NCBI GenBank assembly: GCA_022447495.1
Contig: JAKVBH010000003.1
Span: 63,207 to 107,829 of the forward strand
Direction of reading: 5' to 3'
Origin: Marinovum sp.
GTDB taxonomy: Bacteria > Pseudomonadota > Alphaproteobacteria > Rhodobacterales > Rhodobacteraceae
DNA: 44,623 bases
The number at the start of each line of letters is the position of its first letter. Positions within the stretch are counted from its first letter, which is position 1. Positions 34,850 through 42,888 of the stretch are shown here, one piece after another. A model generated the notes under the pieces. The model searched no databases. It was not told the origin of the DNA and saw only the letters and a list, made by a program, of their open reading frames with translations. Both the position numbers and the translations under genes were made by a program.

Positions 34850-35494
34850 ATGAAGACGCCTAGGTCAATGTGGTCGCTCGAGACCCTTGGGCGTGTTCGC
34901 CTGTCTAAATATTTCTTTATGAGAGATTTTCTCTATTCAGAGATCGGCACCATTCACCGTATTCCCAATGTGCCTGATCATCCAGATCTGGTCATCTCGC
35001 GGGGCCGGGCGTTTTGTGAAGCGCTTCTTGATCCTCTCGAAGAGACGTTTGGACGTGTGACGGTGCGCTCGGGGTATCGGTCGTCGGCACTGAACGCCTA
35101 TGGCAATGCGCATAAGCTCAATTGCGCCCGTAACGACTACCCGTTGGAGTGCCATATTTGGGACTTGCCTGACAGGCCGGTGGCCGGAGCCTCAATCGTG
35201 ATCCCTTGGTTTGTTGATCACTACGAGGCCGGGCGCGATTGGCGGGACATGGCGTGGTGGCTGTACGATCACCTTCCGTTTGCTGAGGCGTGGTTCTTTC
35301 CCAAGCTCTCCGCTTTCAATCTCTCGTGGCGGCCAGGGCGACCGATCCGGCGGATCGACAGTTACGTCGCGCCGCGTGGCACGTTGGTTAAACCCGGCCG
35401 CGAGCCAGAGGTCGCGGAAAGACGTGCCGAGCGATACGCTGATTTTCCACCATTTTCTGGTGCTGAGCGGCGCTGTGATTCTGTGGATAACTAA
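34850..35494 (+). CDS. Peptidase M15-like protein, metal site doubtful
   Basis: This protein of about 214 residues has a pattern like the M15/D-Ala-D-Ala carboxypeptidase fold: YFFMRDFLYSEIGTIHRIPNVP, LLDPLEETFGRVTVRSGYRSSALN, then a region where the zinc-binding SxHxxGxAxD is expected. Here that region reads NCARNDYPLECHIWDLPD, so His and Asp occur but in changed spacing. No signal peptide is seen. It may be a peptidoglycan-related enzyme or an inactive relative. The start could also be ATG 34868. Confidence 0.55.
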   Translation: MKTPRSMWSLETLGRVRLSKYFFMRDFLYSEIGTIHRIPNVPDHPDLVISRGRAFCEALLDPLEETFGRVTVRSGYRSSALNAYGNAHKLNCARNDYPLECHIWDLPDRPVAGASIVIPWFVDHYEAGRDWRDMAWWLYDHLPFAEAWFFPKLSAFNLSWRPGRPIRRIDSYVAPRGTLVKPGREPEVAERRAERYADFPPFSGAERRCDSVDN

Positions 35495-35624
35495 GCCAAT
35501 TTTGCTTAGGGTTTGAGCGGTATAGCGAAAAATATTGGGCCGCCAACGGCTTGCGTATTCACGTAGTCGAGCGTTGACGCGCATCCTCAAATTGTGGACC
35601 TTTGGGCTACATCTGGGGGATATT

Positions 35625-36716
35625 ATGGCTTTGAAAACTGCATCTATTGCGGCTGCTGTGGCCGCGTCTGTTTGGTTTGGTATGTCTGGCGCAGCTGAGG
35701 CGCAAGAGACATGCGGTGGTGTCTACACCGTGCAACGGGGCGACAGCCTCTCATTGATTGCCGACAACCTCTACAAAAACGCGGGTAAGTGGTCGACGAT
35801 TCACAACAGCAATCTGGACACAATCGGCAGCACTCCGAACTCGATCCGCGTGGGGATGCGGTTGAGTGTACCCTGCATCAACGGCTTGCCCAAAGATTTG
35901 GCTGGCGGGTCGGCGGTGACCACCGCAAAAACCGTGCGCCCATTGCAAATTGCGCCTGGCACAGCGGCCACGCGCAGCAAGATCAACCTTCTCACTGCCG
36001 ACGATTATGCGCCGTTCACCGATCGCAACATTCTTAACGGTGGCCTGGTGACCGAAGTCGTCCATAAGGCGATGGAAAAGGCGGCACCGTCCGAAGGTTT
36101 TGCAATCCACTGGGTCAATGACTGGTCTGCGCACCTTGAACCCATGCTCTCCAACGCGCTCTTGGACCTGGGCTTCCCGTGGCTGCAGCCCGATTGCCAG
36201 GCGGACCCATCGCAATATCGCTGTGAAAATTTCTACTTCTCCGAACCGATGTTCGAGATGTTGATCTTGCTCTTCACTAACAAATCGAACCCGATTCAGT
36301 TCAACACCGACAGCGACATGCTGGGCAAGACGCTTTGCCGCCCTGCTGGCTATTTCACCCACGATCTTGATAAAAACGGTCGCCGTTGGCTGGCCGACAA
36401 CCTCATCAACCTGGAGCGCCCTACAACCGTTGGCGATTGCTTTGAGATGTTGGCCGAAGGCAAAGTGGACGCCGTGGCGCTCAACGAATTCACTGGCCGT
36501 CAAGCGATCGCCGATCTGGGTCTGGCGGATCGGATCGAGATCGTTCAAACGCGACCTCTATCGATTGAGGGTTTGCACGTTGTGGTGCACAAAACGCACC
36601 CACAAGCACAATACATGCTTGAAACCATCAACAACGGTTTGTCTGAGATCAAAGCGTCCGGGACGTATCAGCAAGTCATCAACCAGCACATGTCGCAAAT
36701 TTGGGCGAGCTTCTAA
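35625..36716 (+). CDS. LysM - solute-binding domain fusion, paralogue 1
   Basis: This 363-residue exported protein has a signal peptide (to AEAQ, about 27 residues). A LysM domain follows (YTVQRGDSLSLIADNLYKNAGKWSTIHNSN ... VGMRLSVPCING, about 32-90), and then a periplasmic solute-binding domain of the family-3 type (about 115-363). That domain has LLTADDYAPFTDRNILNGGLVTEVV at its start and GKTLCRPAGYFTHDLDK with DAVALNEFTG in the second lobe. Several cysteines are shared with the next gene, suggesting disulfides. LysM would hold it on peptidoglycan. No permease is nearby. GGGGGA precedes ATG 35625. Its stop overlaps the start of paralogue 2. Confidence 0.85.
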   Translation: MALKTASIAAAVAASVWFGMSGAAEAQETCGGVYTVQRGDSLSLIADNLYKNAGKWSTIHNSNLDTIGSTPNSIRVGMRLSVPCINGLPKDLAGGSAVTTAKTVRPLQIAPGTAATRSKINLLTADDYAPFTDRNILNGGLVTEVVHKAMEKAAPSEGFAIHWVNDWSAHLEPMLSNALLDLGFPWLQPDCQADPSQYRCENFYFSEPMFEMLILLFTNKSNPIQFNTDSDMLGKTLCRPAGYFTHDLDKNGRRWLADNLINLERPTTVGDCFEMLAEGKVDAVALNEFTGRQAIADLGLADRIEIVQTRPLSIEGLHVVVHKTHPQAQYMLETINNGLSEIKASGTYQQVINQHMSQIWASF

Positions 36717-37741
36717 TGTTGCGTCGGTTCGTCATTTCGCTGCTTGCCACGGTCGGATTGGCGACCACGGCGGCGGCAAATTGTGGAGGCGAGCGGATCG
36801 TTCAAGCCGGGGACACGATCCTTGGCTTGGCCGCAGAAGCCTACGGTGATCCTGAAAAGTGGACGCTCATCTACTATGCCAACCAAAACAAGCTCACGGG
36901 CAACTTTGCGATTGCGGTCGGGACACGGCTGATGATTCCGTGTGCCCCCGGGCAAGAACCCAAGTTTGACGCAACACCACTGCAACAAGTGGATGCCGAG
37001 CTCAAGCTGGTCACAGGCTCTAACTTTGCGCCGTTCACCGATACGGCTTGGCCCGGCCAGGGGATGGTCACTGAACTCATCAACGCTGCGATGGAGATGA
37101 CGCCGGAGCCTGTGCCTTATGCTATTGCTTGGGAAAATGACTGGTCCCAGCACCTTTCGCCGATCCTCACTGAGATTAAGGCAGACATGGGTTTCCCATG
37201 GTACAGGCCTGACTGTGCCAAGGATCCAGGCAATTTCCGCTGTACAAGCTTCCATTTCTCGGACCCGCTGGTGGATGTATTGATCATGCTTTTCGTACCG
37301 GCCAATGGCGGCATGCAATATGTGTCGGACGCGGACGTCGTGGGCAAAACGCTTTGCCGTCCGGCGGGCTACTTTACCCACGATCTTGACCGTGCAGGGC
37401 GGGATTGGCTCTCCACTGGTTTGGTGCGGTTGGTCCAGCCGGAGACGCCACGCGATTGCTTTGACCTCTTGATGCAAGGCCAGGTGGACGCCGTGGCGCT
37501 GAATGTATTCACCGGGGCGCAAACCCTTGATGATATGGGCCTGCGTGGCCAAGTCGTCCCACTCGAGACACCGCTTTCGGCGGAAGGCCTGCATGTGGTG
37601 ATCTCTAAAACCCATTGGCGCGGCACGACGCATCTCTACCGTATCAATGCGGGTTTACGGGCGCTGCGCGACAGCGACCGCTACAATGAGATTGTCTCAC
37701 GCCACCTGGGTGTGTTCTGGGACCAAATCCAGACAAACTGA
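36716..37741 (+). CDS. LysM - solute-binding domain fusion, paralogue 2
   Basis: This 341-residue tandem paralogue of the previous gene has the same order: signal peptide (about 23 residues), LysM (RIVQAGDTILGLAAEAYGDPEKW ... VGTRLMIPC) and a family-3-type binding domain. Matching blocks include VTGSNFAPFTDTAWPGQGMVTEL, FPWYRPDC, RCTSFHFSDPLVDVLIMLF and GKTLCRPAGYFTHDLDRAGR. Divergence between copies is considerable, so the duplication is old and both have been kept. It starts at ATG 36716, one base inside the previous stop, and is followed by a strong terminator. Confidence 0.85.
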   Translation: MLRRFVISLLATVGLATTAAANCGGERIVQAGDTILGLAAEAYGDPEKWTLIYYANQNKLTGNFAIAVGTRLMIPCAPGQEPKFDATPLQQVDAELKLVTGSNFAPFTDTAWPGQGMVTELINAAMEMTPEPVPYAIAWENDWSQHLSPILTEIKADMGFPWYRPDCAKDPGNFRCTSFHFSDPLVDVLIMLFVPANGGMQYVSDADVVGKTLCRPAGYFTHDLDRAGRDWLSTGLVRLVQPETPRDCFDLLMQGQVDAVALNVFTGAQTLDDMGLRGQVVPLETPLSAEGLHVVISKTHWRGTTHLYRINAGLRALRDSDRYNEIVSRHLGVFWDQIQTN

Positions 37742-37744
37742 TCT

Positions 37745-37780
37745 AAAACCTGCCGCGCCCGATTTTTCGCGGTGGGTTTT
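37745..37780 (+). terminator. Rho-independent terminator after the LysM-binding protein pair
   Basis: AAAACCTGCCGCG (37745-37757) pairs along 13 positions (two of them G-U) with CGCGGTGGGTTTT (37768-37780) around a 10-nt loop. It ends in a T-run and begins with an A-run, so it should also work on the other strand. It lies 4 nt after the stop and closes the two-gene operon. Confidence 0.85.
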
Positions 37781-37881
37781 GATCCGGGGTCTCATTTGCG
37801 GGTTTTCTCGCGAACTGGGTTTGGTAGACTCCACGCAAAGGGAAAAAACTGAGGCATGGCAGGGCAGCCACCTCATCAAGG

Positions 37882-38607
37882 ATGGGCATAACCGTGGCGC
37901 AAGAGCCAGTGATTTTGTTGCCGCCCGAAGCGGCGGATGCGCGGTTTTGGGCGCCTGTTACAGCGGGCCTCGCAATGGAGCGTTCCGTGACCGTGGCACC
38001 GGTACATTTGGGCGACCGGATCGAGGAAATTGCCTCTGAGATTGTGACATCATCGCCACCCAAGTTTGCGCTTTGCGGGGCCGGGCTTGGGGGGATGGTC
38101 GCCCTAGAGATTGTCCGCCGTGCGCCCGACCGCGTCACGCGTTTGGCGTTGATGGACACCTCTCCCCACGCTGATACGCCCGCAGAGGCGGGGGATCGCG
38201 AAGCACGTATCATCAAAGCTAAAACCGGCCAACTGCTCGTGACCCACGAGTCTGACATGCGCAGTTCGGGCATCGCGCCTGTGCCGCATCAATCAGATGT
38301 TTTGGCGCTCGGTCTCGACATGCTCGACCACCTTGGAGCCGATGCTTATATGCGCCAAATGCGATGCCTGATGCGGCGGCGGGATCAGCAATCGACGCTG
38401 CGCCGTGTGCGCTGCCCGGCACTTGTACTCTGTGGTGCGGGCAACCTGCGTTATACGGTCAAACGGCACATGTCTATGGCTGAGCTCATCCCATATTCCC
38501 AACTGCAAGTGATCGATGGGGCTGGGCATTTGGCACCGATGGAGCAACCCGAAGCGGTGATTGGTGCCCTGCGTCAGTGGCAGGCCATGCCGCTGGTCCT
38601 GCGATGA
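37882..38607 (+). CDS. Alpha/beta-hydrolase-fold protein lacking its nucleophile
   Basis: This 241-residue protein has an alpha/beta-hydrolase fold. The nucleophile elbow, normally GxSxGG, reads CGAGLGG, so position 68 is Gly (GGG codon) in place of Ser. The acid loop LVLCGAGNLRYTVKRHM has Asn-Leu where Asp is usual, while His216 (GAGHLAPMEQP) remains. Hydrolysis by the standard triad is therefore unlikely. ATG 37882 was used; GTG 37894 is an alternative start with AAGGA upstream. It is separated from the preceding genes by a terminator. Confidence 0.85.
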   Translation: MGITVAQEPVILLPPEAADARFWAPVTAGLAMERSVTVAPVHLGDRIEEIASEIVTSSPPKFALCGAGLGGMVALEIVRRAPDRVTRLALMDTSPHADTPAEAGDREARIIKAKTGQLLVTHESDMRSSGIAPVPHQSDVLALGLDMLDHLGADAYMRQMRCLMRRRDQQSTLRRVRCPALVLCGAGNLRYTVKRHMSMAELIPYSQLQVIDGAGHLAPMEQPEAVIGALRQWQAMPLVLR

Positions 38608-38626
38608 TCCCGAGCATACGATGGCT

Positions 38627-39691
38627 CTAGCTGTTACGGACACGAAACGTGATTGCCGTCGCTCCAAACACCAGGGCCAGAGCGGCCAGCCAGAAGACGT
38701 ATTCAAAGCTTGTTCCCAACCCGGTGCGCGTGAAGGCAACGTTGTAAACGAGGCCAAGCCCAACCTGGACTGCTCCGAAAAACAGGCAAGTTATTGCAAT
38801 TGACGCGATGTTGATCTGGCGGTGAGGCTGCATCCCCAGCAATAGTCCTGCAGGAGCGCAGAAGGCACAGAGACAGGCCATCATAAGTGGTATAGAACTG
38901 TAGGTGAGACTGCCTAGACCTGCCAAGAGTACGCCCATGACCCAAGCCATTCCGAGTTCAGTCCGGGGCGAGAGAGGTTTCGCGGATTTCGCACCAAGCC
39001 AAACAGTTGTTCCAAAGGCAAGGGACATCGCGCTGAGCAGGACACCCACTTCAGACGGCTCCAAGCCAAAGATATCGCGCAAATAGGGGCCTGCCCAAGA
39101 GCCACGGAAACCCAAGAAACCGGCGATGGCTACGAGGCTTAGGAGACTTAAACTTGGCCAATCGGACGAGTGATTGGGCACAGGTTCTCGCCGCGCGCGC
39201 AACAAGAGGAGACCCGCGCAGAGTGATAAGGCAGACACGCCCCATAACACGTCGCGCCAGTGCGAGACTTCGATGGCCCAGGCCAGCGGCCACCCGCTCA
39301 ACACGACACCCAAGCAGAGGCCAATCACCACTGGACGCAGCAGGCCTCGTGCCATGCTCGCTCCGATCAGCGCAGCGCTGCCCACGCCACATAGTGCCAT
39401 TGCGCCCGCCACAAATGCGGCACTTCCTTCGTCAGCGAACGCCAAGCCGGCGGCAGCGAGAGCGGTGGCCAGCGCACCGATCTGAAGGTTGATCGCATTC
39501 AGAGCTGGCACTTTGTGCTGGCCCCAAAGGAGCGCTGCAAAACCAATAGCCCAAGAACCTTGAGCGATGGCCAATGCGCCTGTGCCAATGCCAAGCGCGC
39601 GATAAAACTCATCGTGCAGAGCCGCCAAAGCCGTCGCGATCAAGCCCGAAGCAATGCCGAGCACGATCAAACTCAAGCGTTCCATCGTCAT
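38627..39691 (-). CDS. MFS-type transporter
   Basis: This 354-residue, very hydrophobic protein has about ten to twelve membrane segments, resembling the major facilitator superfamily. Recognisable features are an N-terminal segment GIASGLIATALAALHDEFYRALGIG, a middle loop with RARREPVPN between the two halves, and GFRGSWAGPYLRDIFG after it. It is short for the family (about 400). Substrate is unknown. It starts 1 nt after the stop of the flavoprotein gene, suggesting co-transcription. Confidence 0.8.
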   Translation of the reverse strand: MTMERLSLIVLGIASGLIATALAALHDEFYRALGIGTGALAIAQGSWAIGFAALLWGQHKVPALNAINLQIGALATALAAAGLAFADEGSAAFVAGAMALCGVGSAALIGASMARGLLRPVVIGLCLGVVLSGWPLAWAIEVSHWRDVLWGVSALSLCAGLLLLRARREPVPNHSSDWPSLSLLSLVAIAGFLGFRGSWAGPYLRDIFGLEPSEVGVLLSAMSLAFGTTVWLGAKSAKPLSPRTELGMAWVMGVLLAGLGSLTYSSIPLMMACLCAFCAPAGLLLGMQPHRQINIASIAITCLFFGAVQVGLGLVYNVAFTRTGLGTSFEYVFWLAALALVFGATAITFRVRNS

Positions 39692-39692
39692 A

Positions 39693-40889
39693 TCAGCTGT
39701 TCAGTTCAAGGCGCGCTGCCGCGTGCTGCCCGGCCCAACGACCGGTCGCTAGACAGGCGGTCAACAAATACCCTCCCGTGGGCGCGTCCCAGTCGAGCAT
39801 CTCGCCACAGGCAAAGACATCCGGGCGGTCGCGCAGGGCAAGCTCCGGCGTTAGCGCGTCGAAGCGTAACCCGCCTGCTGTCGATATCGCCTCATCCAAG
39901 GGACGCGGTCCTTGGTGGCGCAGGGGCAGGGCTTTGATGGTCTCTGCGAGACCGGGAACATCGAGGGAATTGGCCATGCCTTTTGTACATTCGTGAAACA
40001 GCGCGATCTTTTCCGGCGGCCAGCGCAAAGTATTGCGCAAGATGCGGCTGAGCCCGCCCTTAGGCTCTTTGGGCAGTCGCGCCGAGAGCTTCTCGACATT
40101 GAGGTCAGGTGCAAGGTCCATATTGAGCGCTTGGCCCTTCCTTAGATGTGGAATCAATGGATAAATCCCGCCACCTTCCAATCCTTGGACCGACAGGATC
40201 GCTTCGCCGCGCGATTGGGCTCCGTCGGACGTCGTCCAGCGTATGGCTTTTATGGCTTTGCCGAAGTGCTCGGTCATGTGTTCTGACCAGGCGACTTTGA
40301 GCCCGATATTCGAAGGTTGGAATGCTGCACAATGCCCATCAAGTTCGGGCGTTTGGGTCCAAAGCCCATCGGACCCCAAGCGCGACCAGGACCCGCCGCC
40401 GCAAGCCAATACTGTTGTTTGGGCGACTACGCCTTGCGAACCATCGGGGTTGTCGAACATGGCTTTGCCGTTTTGCCATCCCGTCCACCGCCAGCGGGTG
40501 CGCAGGCTCACGCCTTGTGCCGACAGCCGTGCCAACCAAGCGCGTAGTAGGGGCGAGGCCTTCCAGGCGCGCGGGAAGACGCGGTTTGTGGAGCCCACAT
40601 ACATTTCCTGACCCAGAGCTTCGGCCCAGCGTTCCACACCCTCGGGCCCAAAGGCGTCAAGCATGGGCCGCAGTTGCTCTTGGCCTTCGGAATAGGCGCG
40701 AAGGAAGGCGTCAAAGTCTTGGCGCTTGGTGAGGTTGAGTCCCGTCTTGCCCGCCATCAAAAACTTGCGCGCCAACGAGGGCTTTTGTTCGGCCACCAGA
40801 ACAGCATGGCCGCGCGCAGAGAGCACGTTTGCGGCCATGAGCCCCGCAGGGCCGCCGCCAATCACAAGGGCTGTTACCGCGTGCGTAAT
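39693..40889 (-). CDS. BaiN/RdsA-type FAD-dependent flavoprotein (TIGR03862-like)
   Basis: This flavoprotein of about 398 residues has the dinucleotide-binding VIGGGPAGLMAANVLSARGH. It has the family block KFLMAGKTGLNLTK, ACGGGSWSRLGSDGLW, and AGGLRFDALTPELALRDRPDVFACGEMLDWDAPTGGYLL near the end. It is probably a cytosolic oxidoreductase of unknown substrate. No ATG begins this frame. ATT 40889 (giving M-THAVTALVIGGG) lies 8 nt after AAGGA, matches family N-termini, and overlaps the mscS-family stop by 16 nt. The far upstream TTG 40964 is the alternative. Confidence 0.82.
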   Translation of the reverse strand: MTHAVTALVIGGGPAGLMAANVLSARGHAVLVAEQKPSLARKFLMAGKTGLNLTKRQDFDAFLRAYSEGQEQLRPMLDAFGPEGVERWAEALGQEMYVGSTNRVFPRAWKASPLLRAWLARLSAQGVSLRTRWRWTGWQNGKAMFDNPDGSQGVVAQTTVLACGGGSWSRLGSDGLWTQTPELDGHCAAFQPSNIGLKVAWSEHMTEHFGKAIKAIRWTTSDGAQSRGEAILSVQGLEGGGIYPLIPHLRKGQALNMDLAPDLNVEKLSARLPKEPKGGLSRILRNTLRWPPEKIALFHECTKGMANSLDVPGLAETIKALPLRHQGPRPLDEAISTAGGLRFDALTPELALRDRPDVFACGEMLDWDAPTGGYLLTACLATGRWAGQHAAARLELNS

Positions 40890-42208
40890 TGCAGGGGTCC
40901 TTTGACTTCGACCACGCGTTGTGGATAGGGGATTTCGATCTGGTGCTCTTTGAGCGCATTCCAAATGAGGAAGAGCACATCGGAGGTGAACTTGTTTGGG
41001 CCGTCATCAAGCCCGTTGACCCAGAACTCCACCGCAAAGTCGATACCGTTATCGCCAAAGCTACGCAGCTCACAATCGGGCGGAAAGGGGGCGTCGAGCA
41101 CTTTGGGGTGCTTTGCCACGGCGGCTTCGATGATGTCGGGCACGCAGTTGATGTCGGTGTCATAGCTTACCGAGAAGGGGGCTTCATAGCGGTTGGCCGA
41201 GCCTTGATCAGAGAAGTTAACCACGCGCGTGACGATGAAATCCTCGTTTGGAACGACAATCCATTTGCCGTCAAAGGTCTCTAGGATGATCGCGCGCGCG
41301 GTCAGGCGCACGATGGTGCCTGCTTCGCCCCCATCCAATTCGACATAGTCGCCGACTGTGGCTTGGCCTTCGAGAAGCAGGATGATGCCTGAGATGAAGT
41401 TCGACGCGATCTTCTGGAGGCCAAAACCAAGACCCACACCAATCGCACCAGTGAGTACAGCAAGTGACGTCAGCGGAATGCCCATGATGTTCATGAAGAC
41501 CAAGAAAGCGACGCCAAAGATGGCGATTTCTGCGGCCTTTTCCGCCAATTGCCGGGTGGCGGGGCGCATGTCGTCTTGTTTTTTGATCAGGCTTGAGGAT
41601 TGGTCATTGGACCAGCGGCCCAGCCAAAAGATCACGCCGCCCACCACGGCAAAACGGATCACATCCAGCAGGTCAAAGGAGAGGTTGCCGAGCGGCACCA
41701 CCGTGTCTTCGAGTCGCTCCGACACAATCTCCAGAAGCCCCACCGCATAGAGCGCGGCCACTGGCACCATGATAAATTTGCCAAGGAGTTTCAGGAACGC
41801 ATCGGTGATGATGTCGCGTACTAGCGCACGCACGGCTATGAAGAGGAATATCCGTTTGCCAAAGGCAATGACCGCGCCGCTTTCAAACACAGAGCGCACA
41901 ACCGTTTCACCGATGCCGGTGAAGGCAAAAGCCAAAAGCGGCAAAAGCAGGGGTAGAAATTGACGAATGAACAGGCGCGCTTGGGCCAGGTAGCCGAGGT
42001 TGCCTTCTTCCGGCGTCAGGATTCGTTGCAAGAACGGTTGAAGGCGGCGGTTGAGCAAGACGGCGGCAATCCAAGCCACCAACAACAAGCCAAACTGTGA
42101 CCAAGCGGCGGGGCTAAGAAGCCAACTTTTGGCCAGGTCCCAGCCTTGCAGGGCATAGCCCACGGCCTGCTGCACGATTTCGGGCTGGCTCGCCAGATCA
42201 AATTCCAT
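40874..42208 (-). CDS. MscS-family mechanosensitive channel
   Basis: This 444-residue membrane protein has five to six hydrophobic segments before the MscS pore and beta domain. The pore helix region LTSLAVLTGAIGVGLGFGLQKIASNFISGIILLLEGQATVGDYVEL is followed by GTIVRLTARAIILETFDGKWIVVPNEDFIVTRVVNFS, the standard cytoplasmic domain. It releases solutes on hypo-osmotic shock. The N-terminal part is longer than E. coli MscS. It is followed by the flavoprotein gene, whose start lies inside its last codons. Confidence 0.93.
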   Translation of the reverse strand: MEFDLASQPEIVQQAVGYALQGWDLAKSWLLSPAAWSQFGLLLVAWIAAVLLNRRLQPFLQRILTPEEGNLGYLAQARLFIRQFLPLLLPLLAFAFTGIGETVVRSVFESGAVIAFGKRIFLFIAVRALVRDIITDAFLKLLGKFIMVPVAALYAVGLLEIVSERLEDTVVPLGNLSFDLLDVIRFAVVGGVIFWLGRWSNDQSSSLIKKQDDMRPATRQLAEKAAEIAIFGVAFLVFMNIMGIPLTSLAVLTGAIGVGLGFGLQKIASNFISGIILLLEGQATVGDYVELDGGEAGTIVRLTARAIILETFDGKWIVVPNEDFIVTRVVNFSDQGSANRYEAPFSVSYDTDINCVPDIIEAAVAKHPKVLDAPFPPDCELRSFGDNGIDFAVEFWVNGLDDGPNKFTSDVLFLIWNALKEHQIEIPYPQRVVEVKGPLQLRTR

Positions 42209-42259
42209 TTACTCGTCCCCCGTTCGCGCCCCTCTTGAAAACCCGGTGTGCGCCCCATT

Positions 42260-42297
42260 TATCTGCACCGATGGAGAATATCTGCACCGATGGAGAA
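42260..42297 (+). repeat. 19-bp perfect tandem duplication over a start codon
   Basis: TATCTGCACCGATGGAGAA occurs twice back to back (42260-42278 and 42279-42297). Each copy has an ATG; the second is the start of the HNH gene, whereas the first reads in a different frame. It looks like a recent slip that gave the gene a new leader. Confidence 0.85.
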
Positions 42298-42601
42298 AAA
42301 CACACAAGAGCCGCTTCCGATCTGTCCCCTTTGTGGACGCGTCATTCCGCCAGACGTGCCGCAATCGCTGCACCATTTGATCCCTAAGCTAAAAGGGGGA
42401 AAAGGCGGGCCGACGGTTTTGCTGCATCACATCTGTCACAAAGAGATCCATGCCACGCTCACCGAGGCGGAATTGGCGCGAGTTTATAACACGCCTGAGG
42501 CATTGCTTACCCATCCCCGCCTGGCCAAGTTTACGGCCTGGGTCGCTAAACGCCCGCCCGAGTTCCTCTCCAAAGCAAAAGGCGGTCGACGGAAACGCTA
42601 G
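42290..42601 (+). CDS. HNH-type nuclease-like protein
   Basis: This 103-residue protein has a zinc-finger and HNH pattern: CPLCGRVIPPDVPQSLHHLIPKLKGGKGGPTVLLHHICHKEIHATL, with Cys pairs and the His-His and His-Cys-His residues of the beta-beta-alpha metal site. The C-terminal half (RLAKFTAWVAKRPPEF) is typical of a small stand-alone HNH family widespread in proteobacteria. Function is unknown. ATG 42290 lies in the second copy of the tandem duplication; an in-frame ATG at 42248 lies upstream. Confidence 0.85.
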   Translation: MEKNTQEPLPICPLCGRVIPPDVPQSLHHLIPKLKGGKGGPTVLLHHICHKEIHATLTEAELARVYNTPEALLTHPRLAKFTAWVAKRPPEFLSKAKGGRRKR

Positions 42602-42888
42602 GGTCTGGATGCATTGATCTGTTCACAAGAGCGCCCAAAACGCGTGCCATTAGAGGTTTGGGTCACGCCGCTGAGATCGTGCATTTCCGGACGCCCTTCG
42701 GGTCTTTTGGATTTTGTCCCTGCCACCTTCCAATGGCTTTGAAATAAAACATTATTCCAGGGGCCATGATTCCGGCTAGGGGCAAAATCTGCGATACTGG
42801 TTTGGCAAGTTAATGCGTCCTGAGCCTAACACCTTGGCATTTGGTGTGTCCCATGCGAGCCATGGGCAAATCAAATTGGAGGGCACCT
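42602..42888. other. Gene-free gap
   Basis: No convincing gene, RNA or strong hairpin was seen in these 287 bases. The final part holds the GGAGGG ribosome-binding site (42878-42883) of the aldolase gene and presumably its promoter. Confidence 0.5.

Noticed and set aside
42690..42715. Possible terminator GGACGCCCTTCGGGTCTTTTGG downstream of the HNH gene
   Set aside because: Only CCC/GGG pairs securely around the loop; the outer positions mismatch, so the stem is too weak.
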